The position numbers were made by a program, and so were the translations under genes. 64,000 nt of DNA from Verrucomicrobiales bacterium (GTDB taxonomy: Bacteria > Verrucomicrobiota > Verrucomicrobiia > Verrucomicrobiales > DEV007): contig JAPYUT010000013.1 in the NCBI GenBank assembly GCA_029940475.1, positions 1 through 64,000 of the forward strand, given 5' to 3'. The notes below the pieces were generated by a model. That model was not told the DNA's origin and made no database searches. It saw only the letters and a list, made by a program, of their open reading frames with translations. Positions within the stretch are counted from its first letter, which is position 1; each line of letters opens with the position of its first letter. Shown one piece after another: positions 35,804 through 44,442 of this stretch.

Positions 35804-36031
35804 TTGTCACTCCAGAAATTCCATATCCTTTTTATCAGCCTCGCCACCCTGTGCTTTATTGGTTTCGGGGTGTGGTGCTTTATGTCAGCAACCGAGGCTG
35901 CCCATGGGGTCCTGTTCGCCGGCATTGCCAGCAGTGTGCTTGGTCTTGCTGCTGCCGTCTACGGCTTGTGGTTTTATCGCAGCAAAATCCGGAATCCTGA
36001 TGAGGGTTCCATTGTGTCCAATCAGTCATGA
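35804..36031 (+). CDS. Small two-helix membrane protein in the oxidase operon
   Basis: The 75-residue product starts at TTG 35804 and has two hydrophobic helices (FHILFISLATLCFIGFGVW and VLFAGIASSVLGLAAAVYG) and a basic, polar tail. It is 9 bp after coxD and overlaps the next gene by 4 nt (ATGA), which argues that it is translated. I recognise no family. Context suggests an accessory oxidase subunit or assembly factor. Confidence 0.7.
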   Translation: MSLQKFHILFISLATLCFIGFGVWCFMSATEAAHGVLFAGIASSVLGLAAAVYGLWFYRSKIRNPDEGSIVSNQS

Positions 36032-36219
36032 TCCCCGCCCTGTTAACGACCCTCGCCTGCGCGACCTGCATGAGTGGGAGCAGTGAAGCCGAAATGGCGC
36101 AGACCATGGCTATCTTATTCATGCTGGTGGTCCTTGCCGGAGTCTTTGCCGCTATTTTCAGGTTCATGCACTATCTTTGCCGCTGTGAGAGGAACGCGGG
36201 CAGGCGATCACAGGACTGA
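36028..36219 (+). CDS. Small Cys-rich single-pass membrane protein in the oxidase operon
   Basis: The 63-residue product has an N-terminal ACATCMSGSSEAE segment that may be a signal or short extracytoplasmic part, then one helix (TMAILFMLVVLAGVFAAIF) and a basic tail with CRCER. The start ATG overlaps the previous stop by 4 nt and coxB follows 34 bp later. The CATC pair could be redox- or metal-active, but that is speculation. No family recognised. Confidence 0.65.
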   Translation: MIPALLTTLACATCMSGSSEAEMAQTMAILFMLVVLAGVFAAIFRFMHYLCRCERNAGRRSQD

Positions 36220-36253
36220 ACAGAACCAAATTTTTCACCGAAGATTAAGAACC

Positions 36254-37060
36254 ATGCAATTGTTAGGTATCATCAACGAAATGATCGGGCTTCCCGAACT
36301 CGCTTCCGAGCATGGAAGCATGGTCGATCACATGCTGGAGGTAGTGCATTGGCTGGTTGCGGCGCTGTTGTTCGGGTGGACCGGTTTTTTTGTTTATTGC
36401 CTGGTGCGTTTCCGCAAGAAAAGGCATCCCAAGGCGGACTATCACGGGGTCCAGGGGCACGCCTCCCATCATGTTGAGGTTGCCGTGGTTGTTATTGAGG
36501 CAATCCTCTTGCTTGGCTTTGCGTTGCCACTCTGGGCACAGCGTATCACGGATTACCCGAGCGGACCTGATGTTGTCCGGGTACGGGCGGTGGGTGAGCA
36601 GTTCAAGTGGACGATGCATTATCCCGGCCCTGACAATAAGTTCGGCCTGGCAAAGAGTGACCTCATTAGTGGCGCCAACCCGCTTGGCATTGACTGGGAG
36701 GATATCAATGCAAAAGATGACTTTGTTTACACGGAGCTGGTTCTCCCGGTCGACCGTGAGTGCATCGTGACGGTTACCTCCAAGGATGTGATACACAACC
36801 TGGCCCTGCACCCGATGCGTATGGCACAGGATGCAATTCCGGGATCAGTTGCGGACATGTGGTTCAGGCCGGTGGCCACGGGGCGCTGGCAGACCATCTG
36901 CGGACAACTTTGTGGCGCCGGGCACTCGGGAATGGTGGGCTACCTGGAGGTGATGGCGCAGAAGGACTTTGATGCCTGGTATAAGGATAACGTGCCCTCC
37001 GCCAAGGAGGATAATCCGCTCAAGGCAGCGCCGGAAGGTGACGCGGACGGGGCGTCCTGA
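36254..37060 (+). CDS. coxB: Cytochrome c oxidase subunit II with CuA site
   Basis: Two N-terminal helices (VVHWLVAALLFGWTGFFVYC and VAVVVIEAILLLGFALPLW) are followed by the cupredoxin domain. CuA ligands are VIHNLALHP and CGQLCGAGHSGM (from about residue 215): Cys, Cys, His and Met in the normal spacing, with Gln where Glu usually gives a backbone contact. There is no fused heme c domain, so electrons must come from separate cytochromes or the cupredoxin. ATG 36254 was chosen at the first helix; the frame stays open further upstream but without conserved sequence. Unusually, coxB follows coxA, coxC and coxD. Confidence 0.94.
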   Translation: MQLLGIINEMIGLPELASEHGSMVDHMLEVVHWLVAALLFGWTGFFVYCLVRFRKKRHPKADYHGVQGHASHHVEVAVVVIEAILLLGFALPLWAQRITDYPSGPDVVRVRAVGEQFKWTMHYPGPDNKFGLAKSDLISGANPLGIDWEDINAKDDFVYTELVLPVDRECIVTVTSKDVIHNLALHPMRMAQDAIPGSVADMWFRPVATGRWQTICGQLCGAGHSGMVGYLEVMAQKDFDAWYKDNVPSAKEDNPLKAAPEGDADGAS

Positions 37061-37079
37061 ATGAGGAGTATTGTCCTGG

Positions 37080-37104
37080 CCGGGAGTAATTGCCCGGGAG
37101 TAAT
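37080..37104 (+). repeat. Short direct repeat CCGGGAGTAAT between coxB and ctaB
   Basis: Two identical 11-mers start at 37080 and 37094 in the 211-bp gap between coxB and ctaB. The spacing of 14 bp could suit a regulator or may be a chance duplication. Nothing else in the gap is recognisable. Confidence 0.3.
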
Positions 37105-37271
37105 GCCTTGAATGGCAAGCGGATTTTTCCCGAAGCGGTGATAGCACTTGTATCGTAGGGTGAAATGAATGAAATGATGACTGGAGAAATTCCGGACGGG
37201 CGATGTGTTGAAAGTTGACCGGGGTGAGTGTCCCCATGTTTTGTTTGAATCCCATCCCTTGATCAAGACCG

Positions 37272-38183
37272 GTGAGCGAAGCAGCCAGCAGAAAACTTCA
37301 GGAGGACTCCGCAGCCTCTTTCACGAGGCAGGACTTCATGTCGTTGACCAAGGCACGGCTGAGCCTGTTGGTGATTGTTACCACCATTGTGGGCTATTTT
37401 CTGGCATCAAGGTCATCTGCACTCGGCGTGAACTGGGTCAACCTGCTGCATACTGTCATTGGCAGCGGGCTGGCTGCAGCTGCCGCATCGGTTTTCAACC
37501 AGTTAATGGAGATAGATATCGATGCCAGGATGGATCGCACTGCGAACCGGCCCTTGCCGGCAAAGAAGCTGTCTCCTGCCGCGGCGTTTGCCATTGGCTG
37601 GCTGCTTGCCGCCCTGGGGATCATTCACCTGGCGGTTAAGGTTAATTCCGAGGCTGCCGCTGTGGCTGCCGCGACATTGGCTGTTTATGTCTTCATCTAT
37701 ACGCCACTGAAACGCATCTCGAGTATTAATACCCTTGTTGGCGCGATTGCCGGTGCCTTGCCCCCGCTGATCGGCTGGTTTGCTGCCGGAGGATCAATTG
37801 GCATCGAGATGTGGTTTTTGTTTGCGTTGCTTTTTCTGTGGCAACTGCCGCATTTTCTGGCAATCAACTGGATGTATCGTGACCAGTATGAGTCGGCAGG
37901 CTTTGTCATGTGGTCCAATGGCGATGAAAGCGGCGGGCGAACCTCGGCACTGGCCTTGGTTTTCAGTGCAGCATTGATCATTTTAATGGTGACTCCCCTG
38001 ATTTTTGCGTTTGTCCGCTGGTGGGCGGTGCTTGCCCTGTGCTTTGCGGGAATGGTGATGTTTCTGTTGGCCTTGAAGTTTCGATTTACCCGCACCCGGG
38101 TTGCTGCCCGGACACTGTTTCTTTATACTTTGTTGTTTCTTCCTGTTTCCCTTGGGTTATTGCTTCTTGGCTGGCAAGTGTAG
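37272..38183 (+). CDS. ctaB: Protoheme IX farnesyltransferase (heme O synthase)
   Basis: CtaB/CyoE adds a farnesyl tail to heme b, the first step to heme a for the oxidase. The polytopic protein of 303 residues has the two Asp-rich prenyltransferase motifs: FNQLMEIDIDARMDRTANRP and, later, WMYRDQYESAGFVMW; LTKARLSLLVIVTTIVGYFL opens the first helix. It starts at GTG 37272. No ctaA is visible in the window, so heme A synthesis must be completed elsewhere. Confidence 0.93.
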   Translation: MSEAASRKLQEDSAASFTRQDFMSLTKARLSLLVIVTTIVGYFLASRSSALGVNWVNLLHTVIGSGLAAAAASVFNQLMEIDIDARMDRTANRPLPAKKLSPAAAFAIGWLLAALGIIHLAVKVNSEAAAVAAATLAVYVFIYTPLKRISSINTLVGAIAGALPPLIGWFAAGGSIGIEMWFLFALLFLWQLPHFLAINWMYRDQYESAGFVMWSNGDESGGRTSALALVFSAALIILMVTPLIFAFVRWWAVLALCFAGMVMFLLALKFRFTRTRVAARTLFLYTLLFLPVSLGLLLLGWQV

Positions 38184-38231
38184 ATTTTCCGGTGCCACGA
38201 ACATCAATATTAGTCAGTGTGTGAATAAGCG

Positions 38232-38945
38232 ATGTCCGAGAAAGTCCGGTCGAGAATAAATCCGTGGAGTGTCTGGGTGCTCATTGCCGTCATGTTTGGC
38301 GGTATCGTGATCACCTTCAGCTGGCTTGAGACCCTGAAGCGTCAGTTCACTGAAGGCAAACCGCCCGAGATCAGGCCAGTGGAGCGCCTGCGCAGTGATG
38401 ATCACCGGGGCAGGCAGGCGGAGTTGTTCAACCGTGACGGCTTGCTTTACCTCGTGGGTTATTTTTATGCCGGGGATGAGGTTGAGGCACTTGCCGTGTG
38501 CCGGCGCATGGAGGCGATGCGGGCCCCTTTTGCCGGGCAGCAAAGGGTACGGTTGGTGGCTGTTTCCATGGCTCCCGACCTTGACACCCCGGCGATTCTC
38601 AACAGCTTTGCGCAGAAGCACGGCTATACCGGGGAAGAGTGGACTTTTCTCTCGGGCAACCGTGAGCGCATGCGCAAATACATGAACAAGACATTCCGCT
38701 ACCCGGGGCATGAAAAGCCGGACAGGGAGCGCAACAGCGAAACTGATCTTTATGCGCGTGAGTTGCGCATCACGCTTGTTGACGGAGGCAAGGGGGAGAA
38801 GGAGGCCTTTATCCGCGGAATTTACTGGCAGGGAAGGGCGGAGGGGGAAGTGCGCAATGACGGCATGGCTGAAAGTCACATCCGTTACCTTCTTGAAGAA
38901 GACATGCCGGGTAAAACGAAAAGCACTGATGAGCAGGGAAACTAA
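38232..38945 (+). CDS. Degenerate Sco-like thioredoxin-fold protein lacking copper ligands
   Basis: The 237-residue protein has one N-terminal anchor helix (WSVWVLIAVMFGGIVITFSW) and aligns along its length with the Sco protein encoded next: LLYLVGYFYAGDEVEALAVC corresponds to VWLVSHVFTRCPGQCSGVC, and TDLYARELRITLVD to NDLFIHDPRVVLVD. The CxxxC pair and the His that bind copper in Sco1 are therefore all replaced. It overlaps the intact sco gene by 17 nt, so the two are probably made together. A scaffold or regulatory role is a guess. Confidence 0.75.
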   Translation: MSEKVRSRINPWSVWVLIAVMFGGIVITFSWLETLKRQFTEGKPPEIRPVERLRSDDHRGRQAELFNRDGLLYLVGYFYAGDEVEALAVCRRMEAMRAPFAGQQRVRLVAVSMAPDLDTPAILNSFAQKHGYTGEEWTFLSGNRERMRKYMNKTFRYPGHEKPDRERNSETDLYARELRITLVDGGKGEKEAFIRGIYWQGRAEGEVRNDGMAESHIRYLLEEDMPGKTKSTDEQGN

Positions 38946-39585
38946 AATTGTTTACGGCATGGGAGCCATGGCCCTGCTGCTGGTCGCGGCTTATTTAGTG
39001 CTCTGGAAAATCAGCACTGCCCGCCTGGCGGTTCATGCAGGCAGGGATACCCCGGAGATAAAGCGCCTGGTTGACCGTGACATTGAGCTTGTCGATGCCA
39101 ATGGCACAGCACGGCGATTCAGCGACCTTGAGGGCAAGGTATGGCTGGTGAGTCACGTCTTTACCCGCTGCCCCGGGCAATGTTCAGGAGTATGTGCTGC
39201 CCTTGATGAGGTGGTCGGGGAGGTGGCAGGCGGGGAATCTGTGCACTTTGTCTCAGTGAGCCTCGACCCTGTTCACGATCGGCCCCGGCAACTCAGGGAG
39301 TTTTCACAAAAACATGACCTTGTGCGGGATAACTGGTGGTTTGTTACCGGCGATGCCCCGGCATTGAACCGCTATATGAAGGAGGTATTCTGGCTGTCGG
39401 CACAGGAACGTCCCGAAGCGGACAGGAATAATGTGAATGACTTGTTCATACATGACCCGAGAGTGGTGCTGGTGGATCACAGGATGCGTATCCGCGGCTG
39501 GTATGATCCCTTTAACCCGGCAAGTGCCAGGGAACTGGCGAAAGCACTCCAGGCTGCAGTGGCTTCCGCCAATAAATCCTCCTGA
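38929..39585 (+). CDS. Sco1/SenC/PrrC family copper chaperone
   Basis: Membrane-anchored thioredoxin-fold protein (helix near residues 7-26) that delivers copper to CuA of oxidase subunit II. Copper ligands are present: CPGQC in FTRCPGQCSG, and the distal His in DLFIHDPRVVLVD. VHFVSVSLDPVHDRP is the conserved middle strand-loop. ATG 38929 lies inside the preceding sco-like gene (17 nt overlap), indicating coupled translation. At 218 residues it is of normal length. Confidence 0.9.
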   Translation: MSRETKIVYGMGAMALLLVAAYLVLWKISTARLAVHAGRDTPEIKRLVDRDIELVDANGTARRFSDLEGKVWLVSHVFTRCPGQCSGVCAALDEVVGEVAGGESVHFVSVSLDPVHDRPRQLREFSQKHDLVRDNWWFVTGDAPALNRYMKEVFWLSAQERPEADRNNVNDLFIHDPRVVLVDHRMRIRGWYDPFNPASARELAKALQAAVASANKSS

Positions 39586-39592
39586 GAAAAAC

Positions 39593-40024
39593 ATGACCCT
39601 GGACGATCTTCCTGCCGTTAATGCCACACTGAATACGTTGGCCACCTGCTTTATTATTGGCGGCCTGATCTTTATCAAGCGCGGTAAAAAGAGGGCGCAT
39701 ATTTTATGCATGATCACCGCGATCGTTGTGTCAGCAGCGTTTCTTACCTGTTATTTGATCTATCACTATGCTCATCCGGTTACCAAGTTTACGTATCCCG
39801 GTTGGCCGAAAGTCCTATACCTGACTATCCTGTTTAGCCACATCCCGCTTGCCGTTCTGGTAGTGCCCCTGGTCCTGCTGACCGTGATCCCGGCCCTGCG
39901 GCAGCGTTTCGACCGGCATAAGCGGGTGGCCCGCTGGACATATCCCGTTTGGCTCTATGTGTCGGTAACCGGGGTGCTGGTCTACCTGATGCTTTACCGC
40001 TGGTTTCCGCCCGTTGCAGGGTAG
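39593..40024 (+). CDS. DUF420 membrane protein (oxidase assembly-associated)
   Basis: The 143-residue protein has four helices and the DUF420 pattern LPAVNATLNTLATCFIIGG, KRAHILCMITAIVVSAAFL, YLIYHYAHPVTKF, LYLTILFSHIPLAVLVVPL and ARWTYPVWLYVSVTGVLVYL. His residues at HAH-like positions on helix ends (RAHILCM, YHYAH, SHIPL) are conserved in the family. DUF420 proteins are found in cytochrome oxidase operons; CtaM-like assembly function is inferred. ATG 39593 is 7 bp after the sco stop. Confidence 0.85.
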   Translation: MTLDDLPAVNATLNTLATCFIIGGLIFIKRGKKRAHILCMITAIVVSAAFLTCYLIYHYAHPVTKFTYPGWPKVLYLTILFSHIPLAVLVVPLVLLTVIPALRQRFDRHKRVARWTYPVWLYVSVTGVLVYLMLYRWFPPVAG

Positions 40025-40076
40025 AGTCAAGGAGAGGACTTGTCAGCGGCTTCCTGTGAATGCATAGTTGCCAGCC

Positions 40077-40751
40077 ATGCGGAGGGTTCTACTGACAGTG
40101 TGTCTTGCCGGCTTGCCACTGGTTGCCAGTGGCAAGTTGATTTTTCCCGAGCGCGAGCTGGAGTGCAATGCCAGCCCCTCCGATGAGAAGGTGAGCTTTG
40201 TCTTCAATTTCAGCAACGGTGGCGAGAATACCGTTAATATTGAGGACGTGAATGTCTCCTGCGCCTGCCTGAGTGCCAAGACCGACAAGCCATCATATGC
40301 AGCGGGGGAGAAAGGTCAGCTGGAGGTGGTGTTTGCGATCGGCAGCTTCACCGGGGTGCAGCGCAAGGCGCTGACCCTGGTCAGCCGTGATGTGGCTTCC
40401 AGGGAGAATGAGCGCACCGGCCTGCTGGCGATCTTGAATATCCCGGACGTGATCACCATTGAGCCTGAAATGCTGCAGTGGTCGGTGGGGGACAAGCCGG
40501 AGGAAAAAGTTTTTACACTCAAGGTTGTACATTCCAACCCCGTCAATATCAGGAAAATCACCTGTTCGCGTGATGGATTTGAGTTCAGGGTGATTGAGAA
40601 GGAGAAGGGGCGGCAATACGAGATCCGGCTCAAACCGCAGGTGACATCAACACCCCTGCTCGGTTTGCTCAAGATTGACACGGACTGCGCCATATTAAAG
40701 CACCGGCGCAAGCTGGCATTTTTCAGCATTGCCAGGAAGCGCAGGTCGTGA
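40077..40751 (+). CDS. DUF1573 domain-containing secreted protein
   Basis: The signal peptide MRRVLLTVCLAGLPLVASG is followed by a DUF1573-type immunoglobulin-like beta domain with FVFNFSNGGENTVNIEDVNV and VSCACLSAKTDKPSYAAGE. The CxC pair is typical of DUF1573. A second beta domain follows (residues 120-220). ATG 40077 is chosen over an in-frame TTG 9 nt upstream. DUF1573 proteins often stand next to rhodanese or redox genes, as here. Location is probably periplasmic; the function is unknown. Confidence 0.8.
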   Translation: MRRVLLTVCLAGLPLVASGKLIFPERELECNASPSDEKVSFVFNFSNGGENTVNIEDVNVSCACLSAKTDKPSYAAGEKGQLEVVFAIGSFTGVQRKALTLVSRDVASRENERTGLLAILNIPDVITIEPEMLQWSVGDKPEEKVFTLKVVHSNPVNIRKITCSRDGFEFRVIEKEKGRQYEIRLKPQVTSTPLLGLLKIDTDCAILKHRRKLAFFSIARKRRS

Positions 40752-41197
40752 GGATTTTCCTGCAGTGTGCGCTGATTGCGGGGCTGACGGCGACGGCGGC
40801 GCTTGCAGTCTACTACTTTCATCCAAACCGGCCGCCACTGTATTTCGACCCCCGGCAGGTTGCGCAGGGAGAGGTGGAACTTGAGGAGGTGCTCAAGTGG
40901 GTGAGTGAGGGGGAGGTGGTCTGGATCGACGCACGGCCGCGCAGGAAATATGAACAGGGGCATCTTGAGGGCGCATTCCTGCTCAACGAGCAGGATGATT
41001 TCAATGCCCTGCTGCTGCCGATCTATGCAGAACTTGCCAACCGCTCCGATCGTCCCTTTGTGGTCTATTGCGGATTTGACCTGTGTGCGGCGAGCAGGCG
41101 GGTTGCCGGCCTCCTGCGGGAGCGGGTGGGAGTTGCCGATGTCTTCGTGCTGAAAGGCGGGATCAAGGTGCTGCGGGATTCAGGGATGCTGCCCTGA
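40748..41197 (+). CDS. Membrane-anchored rhodanese-like protein
   Basis: GTG 40748 overlaps the previous stop by 4 nt. An N-terminal helix (FLQCALIAGLTATAALAVYYF) leads to a rhodanese domain with WIDARPRRKYEQGHLEGA and the active-site loop VVYCGFDLCAASRRVAGLL, then VFVLKGGIKVL. The catalytic Cys is present with a second Cys five residues later. It is the last gene of the respiratory island; a role in sulfur handling or thiol redox at the oxidase is inference. Confidence 0.82.
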   Translation: MRIFLQCALIAGLTATAALAVYYFHPNRPPLYFDPRQVAQGEVELEEVLKWVSEGEVVWIDARPRRKYEQGHLEGAFLLNEQDDFNALLLPIYAELANRSDRPFVVYCGFDLCAASRRVAGLLRERVGVADVFVLKGGIKVLRDSGMLP

Positions 41198-41212
41198 TTT
41201 GGCGAGCATCCT

Positions 41213-42586
41213 TCAGGAAGCCTGCTTTTTCTTGGTGTTTTTCCGGCCGGATTTTTTGCCCCTGGGTTTTTCGAGTGCAGGGTAGAATCTGGAGGGTGAG
41301 TGCTCCCTGGCCATTATGGTTTCAATGCTTTCCACCACTGCAGGATTGCCGGGGGCAAGGTTGACTGATTCTTTGGGGTCGGCGAGGACATCATAGAGCT
41401 GCAGCGGGGACTTGGTCCCGTGCCTGATGGCTTTCCACCTGCCGGTGCGCACCGCCTGCTGGAAGGGGTGGTGAATTTCCCAGTAGAGCGGGGCTCGGGG
41501 CTGCTGTTTCTTCCCGAGCAGGGTGGCGACCACTGAGATACTGTCTTTGTTGTCGTGGTTGATGCCGGCCAGTTCACAGGCAGTGGCAAAGAAATCGACA
41601 TGCCCCCATACAAAGTCGCTTTCTGTGCCGGCGCTGATTTTTCCCGGCCAGCGGACGATCATCGGCGCCCTCAGGCCGCCCTCGGTGAGTTGGCGCTTGA
41701 CTCCGCGGAATGGCCCGGCACTGCCAAGGGGCTTGACGAAGGGCGGATTTGGCCCGTTGTCCGAGGTGTAGAAGACGATGGTTTGCTTGTCGATATCAAG
41801 TTTCCTGAGCAGTTTCATTAACCGCCCAAGGTCACTGTCGAGATGGGTGATCATGGCGGCATAGTTCTTTACCGTTTGCGACCAGGGCTTGTCGGAATAG
41901 GCCTCATCACTTGGGGTCACGTATTTTCCGTGAGGCAGGCAGACCGGCAGATAACAGAAGAACGGCTTGTCCCCGCTGTCGCGGATGAACTGCAGCGCGG
42001 CATCAAAGATCGGGATGTGCGAGTAGGTTCCCTTTTCCAGGGGGATTTTCTCGCCGCCGTTCTTTACCAGGTGATCGGTGTAATAGTCATGGGCATGGAC
42101 CTGGTCGAGGTAGCCGAAGAACAGGTCAAAGCCGTGCTTGTCGGGAGTGCCGGTTGTTCCCGGGTTGCCGAGCCCCCACTTGCCGAATCCCCCGGTTGCA
42201 TAGCCCCGCTGTTTAAGGATGGAGGCGATTGTGGTGTCCGTGGCGGCTAAAGGCACCAGAGGTCTCCCGGCAAATGAATCGAGTGCACCGGTGGCGGTGT
42301 TGTCGCGGCGGGTGCAGTGACCGGGGTGCAATCCGGTCATCAGGACACAGCGTGTTGGGGCACAGACTGCCGAGCCTGAATAACAATGGGAAAAGCGCAT
42401 GCCCTCCCTTGCGAGCTGGTCGATATTCGGTGTCAGCAGATGCCTTGAGCCGTAGCAGGCGACATCACCATATCCCTGGTCGTCGGCCATTATAAAGACA
42501 ATGTTCGGTGACCTGTCAGCGCCGTGGGCAACTTGGGCTCCAAGAAATCCGGCAAACAGGGCAAGGCAGGCAGCGTAAAATCTCAT
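41213..42586 (-). CDS. Sulfatase (formylglycine-dependent)
   Basis: The signal peptide (MRFYAACLALFAGFLGAQVAHGA) is followed by NIVFIMADDQGYGDVACYG (metal-binding Asp pair), the maturation motif SAVCAPTRCVLMTG (Cys to formylglycine; Thr in place of the more common Ser), GFGKWGLG and FYTSDNGPN. I start at ATG 42586; a TTG at 42607 would add 7 residues. The C-terminus is Lys-rich. It should remove sulfate from an extracellular substrate, likely a polysaccharide. It converges with the rhodanese gene (15 bp apart). Confidence 0.92.
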   Translation of the reverse strand: MRFYAACLALFAGFLGAQVAHGADRSPNIVFIMADDQGYGDVACYGSRHLLTPNIDQLAREGMRFSHCYSGSAVCAPTRCVLMTGLHPGHCTRRDNTATGALDSFAGRPLVPLAATDTTIASILKQRGYATGGFGKWGLGNPGTTGTPDKHGFDLFFGYLDQVHAHDYYTDHLVKNGGEKIPLEKGTYSHIPIFDAALQFIRDSGDKPFFCYLPVCLPHGKYVTPSDEAYSDKPWSQTVKNYAAMITHLDSDLGRLMKLLRKLDIDKQTIVFYTSDNGPNPPFVKPLGSAGPFRGVKRQLTEGGLRAPMIVRWPGKISAGTESDFVWGHVDFFATACELAGINHDNKDSISVVATLLGKKQQPRAPLYWEIHHPFQQAVRTGRWKAIRHGTKSPLQLYDVLADPKESVNLAPGNPAVVESIETIMAREHSPSRFYPALEKPRGKKSGRKNTKKKQAS

Positions 42587-42641
42587 GTAGAGCGACAATG
42601 CCGCCAAAGCGGGGGCAGGGCAAGGTCACTGAGGCCAATAT

Positions 42642-44105
42642 TTACTGGATGGCCCGCCAGTTGTCCTGAACAATCTCCTTGATCTCGATATACTGGGCAC
42701 CACCCGGGGTCCTGGTCCATTGCAGCCCGACAACGGGGAAATAAATGTGGTCCCACTTGAATTTCTGCTCGACGAGGTCTGCCAGGGGCAAGCCGTGATT
42801 GATGAAGGCATACCCCTCGTAACCGGCAATGGGCGACTTGATCCGGAAGCAGAACTTCGAGCCGAGTTGCGGAACATCGGAGCGGAAATAGTGTGCCCGC
42901 TCGAGGATGGCATGGAAGGTCTCGGGCTGCGGCTGGTAGACCCTGATGAACTTGCCGAGGAGATTGTCATGGAACTGGATGAATGATGTCCAGTCGACCA
43001 GGCAGCCGTGCTGGGTTTCCTCGACGGAAACCGGGAAGCCGGCGGGATGTTGCACGGTTGTGAGCTGGAAGATGTGGAATTGCCGGTTGCTTTGAGGCAC
43101 CGGGCTGCTCAGCTCGTGTTCAATGCCGGTGACGTCGAGCCTGATCGGGTGCTTGCTGTAATAGAGCTCCATCTTCGGGGCCACAAAGTCCGGGGTCTGG
43201 ACGTGCTTGATTCTCTCATCGATGCTGGCTGCTGCAAGAAACGCGTCCAGCGCATCACGTGCGGCATCCACTCCCGTGGCCGGAGCAACCACCTGCGGCT
43301 GCGGGGCAAGAACAGGCGAGGCCTGCGCCACCGGCTGCGGTGCAGTTACCGGGGGAGTTGCCTGCGGGGGTGCGGGAGTGAGGGTGGGGGAGGAAGCAGA
43401 ATGAACTTGTGCGGGAGGGGTCTGTTGTGGTCGCGCAGCAGCGGGCTGGCTGGAGGAGGTGAGATTCCCGGCATTTTGTGGGTTTGCGGGGACACTCAAG
43501 GGGGGAATTCCGGGAAGAGGATCAGGCGGGGCGGGGAGGGGATTCATCAACAGCATCGCCACCACGCCACTGCCGGCGGAGAGCAACACGACCAGGACAA
43601 AGGACAAGGGGTGCAGGCTCACCCGTCGTTTTGCGGGTGCTGTGGATGAGGTGTCCGGCAACGAATTTTGTTTTTCCGGGCCTTCAGGGAGGTCCCGCCG
43701 GCCAGGAAGCGGGACGCCATTGGTGATTGTTTCGCTGTCGACAGCCGCGCGGGATGAACTGGTCGGACCGGCGCCCCTGGAGGCGGGAGAGCGGATGATT
43801 GAATCCGCGGGCTGTGGTTGCGGGAAACGCGGGGGCGCATCCGGGCTTTGGAGTTGCAGGGCACTGGTCGGGCCACTCTCCCCCTGCGCTGCCCGGGGTG
43901 AGAGTTGCGGCATCGGCAGTGGCGTGTGGGCAGGGGTGGGGACTGCTGCCGGGTCGTGTTGCAAAGCCACTGGCTGCGGAGAGGTGATCTCGACCCGGCA
44001 ATGGGGGCAGGGACCCTTGACGCCGGCCAGGGAGAGCGGAACCCTCAGGCTGGTATCACATGCGGGGCAGTTGAAATTGAGCGTGTCTGCGCCTGGGGAA
44101 TCCAT
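42642..44105 (-). CDS. Zinc-ribbon, Pro-rich, single-pass membrane protein
   Basis: The N-terminus is a short zinc ribbon (FNCPACDTSLRVP...GPCPHC, CxxC-x18-CxxC). A Pro/Gln/Ala-rich linker of about 110 residues, a membrane helix near 165-185 (LSFVLVVLLSAGSGVVAMLL), another Pro/Ala-rich linker, and a C-terminal domain of about 210 residues follow. The last begins ALDAFLAAASIDERIKHVQ and ends near IEIKEIVQDNWRAI. The layout (cytoplasmic zinc ribbon, extracytoplasmic domain) is common in Verrucomicrobia, but I know no function. Confidence 0.8.
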   Translation of the reverse strand: MDSPGADTLNFNCPACDTSLRVPLSLAGVKGPCPHCRVEITSPQPVALQHDPAAVPTPAHTPLPMPQLSPRAAQGESGPTSALQLQSPDAPPRFPQPQPADSIIRSPASRGAGPTSSSRAAVDSETITNGVPLPGRRDLPEGPEKQNSLPDTSSTAPAKRRVSLHPLSFVLVVLLSAGSGVVAMLLMNPLPAPPDPLPGIPPLSVPANPQNAGNLTSSSQPAAARPQQTPPAQVHSASSPTLTPAPPQATPPVTAPQPVAQASPVLAPQPQVVAPATGVDAARDALDAFLAAASIDERIKHVQTPDFVAPKMELYYSKHPIRLDVTGIEHELSSPVPQSNRQFHIFQLTTVQHPAGFPVSVEETQHGCLVDWTSFIQFHDNLLGKFIRVYQPQPETFHAILERAHYFRSDVPQLGSKFCFRIKSPIAGYEGYAFINHGLPLADLVEQKFKWDHIYFPVVGLQWTRTPGGAQYIEIKEIVQDNWRAIQ

Positions 44106-44442
44106 GTTGCCGTAAGGTAAACTCTAACGCCCTGTAGATGTTTAAAGGCTATTGATATTTAAGGTGCTGTCAAACAGTGAAAAAACGTGGATGAGCCTTT
44201 TCAGGGAGGATGCAAGTGTCCCCGGTACAGGTTACTGTTTCAAGCTGTTGCGGAAGTTGCTCCTTTGCGCGGGTTTTGTGCCCTTGTTAAGCGTTCGGTG
44301 CAGTAGACCGGTGCCAGCAGGGTAGCCGCCACGGGTCTCCACTCCTGTTTACAGATAGTCCATATAGAAAATTGTTATTGGCAACCTCCGCAGCATCATA
44401 TAATCCAAGCAGTCGACCCCTCCGTTAAGGAACTATCTCTCC
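44106..44442. other. Intergenic region without a gene
   Basis: This 337-bp gap between two divergent genes shows no supported coding frame or tRNA pattern. The only element I can name is the promoter-like sequence at its right end. Confidence 0.5.
44378..44404 (+). promoter_or_regulatory. Sigma-70-type promoter upstream of the PQQ-propeller gene
   Basis: TTGGCA (44378-44383) and a perfect TATAAT (44399-44404) are separated by 15 bp, slightly short of the optimum. The ATG at 44443 lies 38 nt beyond the -10, with AAGGA in between. Confidence 0.45.

Noticed and set aside
36074-36253. Upstream extension of coxB by 60 residues
   Set aside because: The extension is out of frame with, and overlaps, the 63-residue membrane protein gene and shows no oxidase similarity; ATG 36254 fits the first helix.
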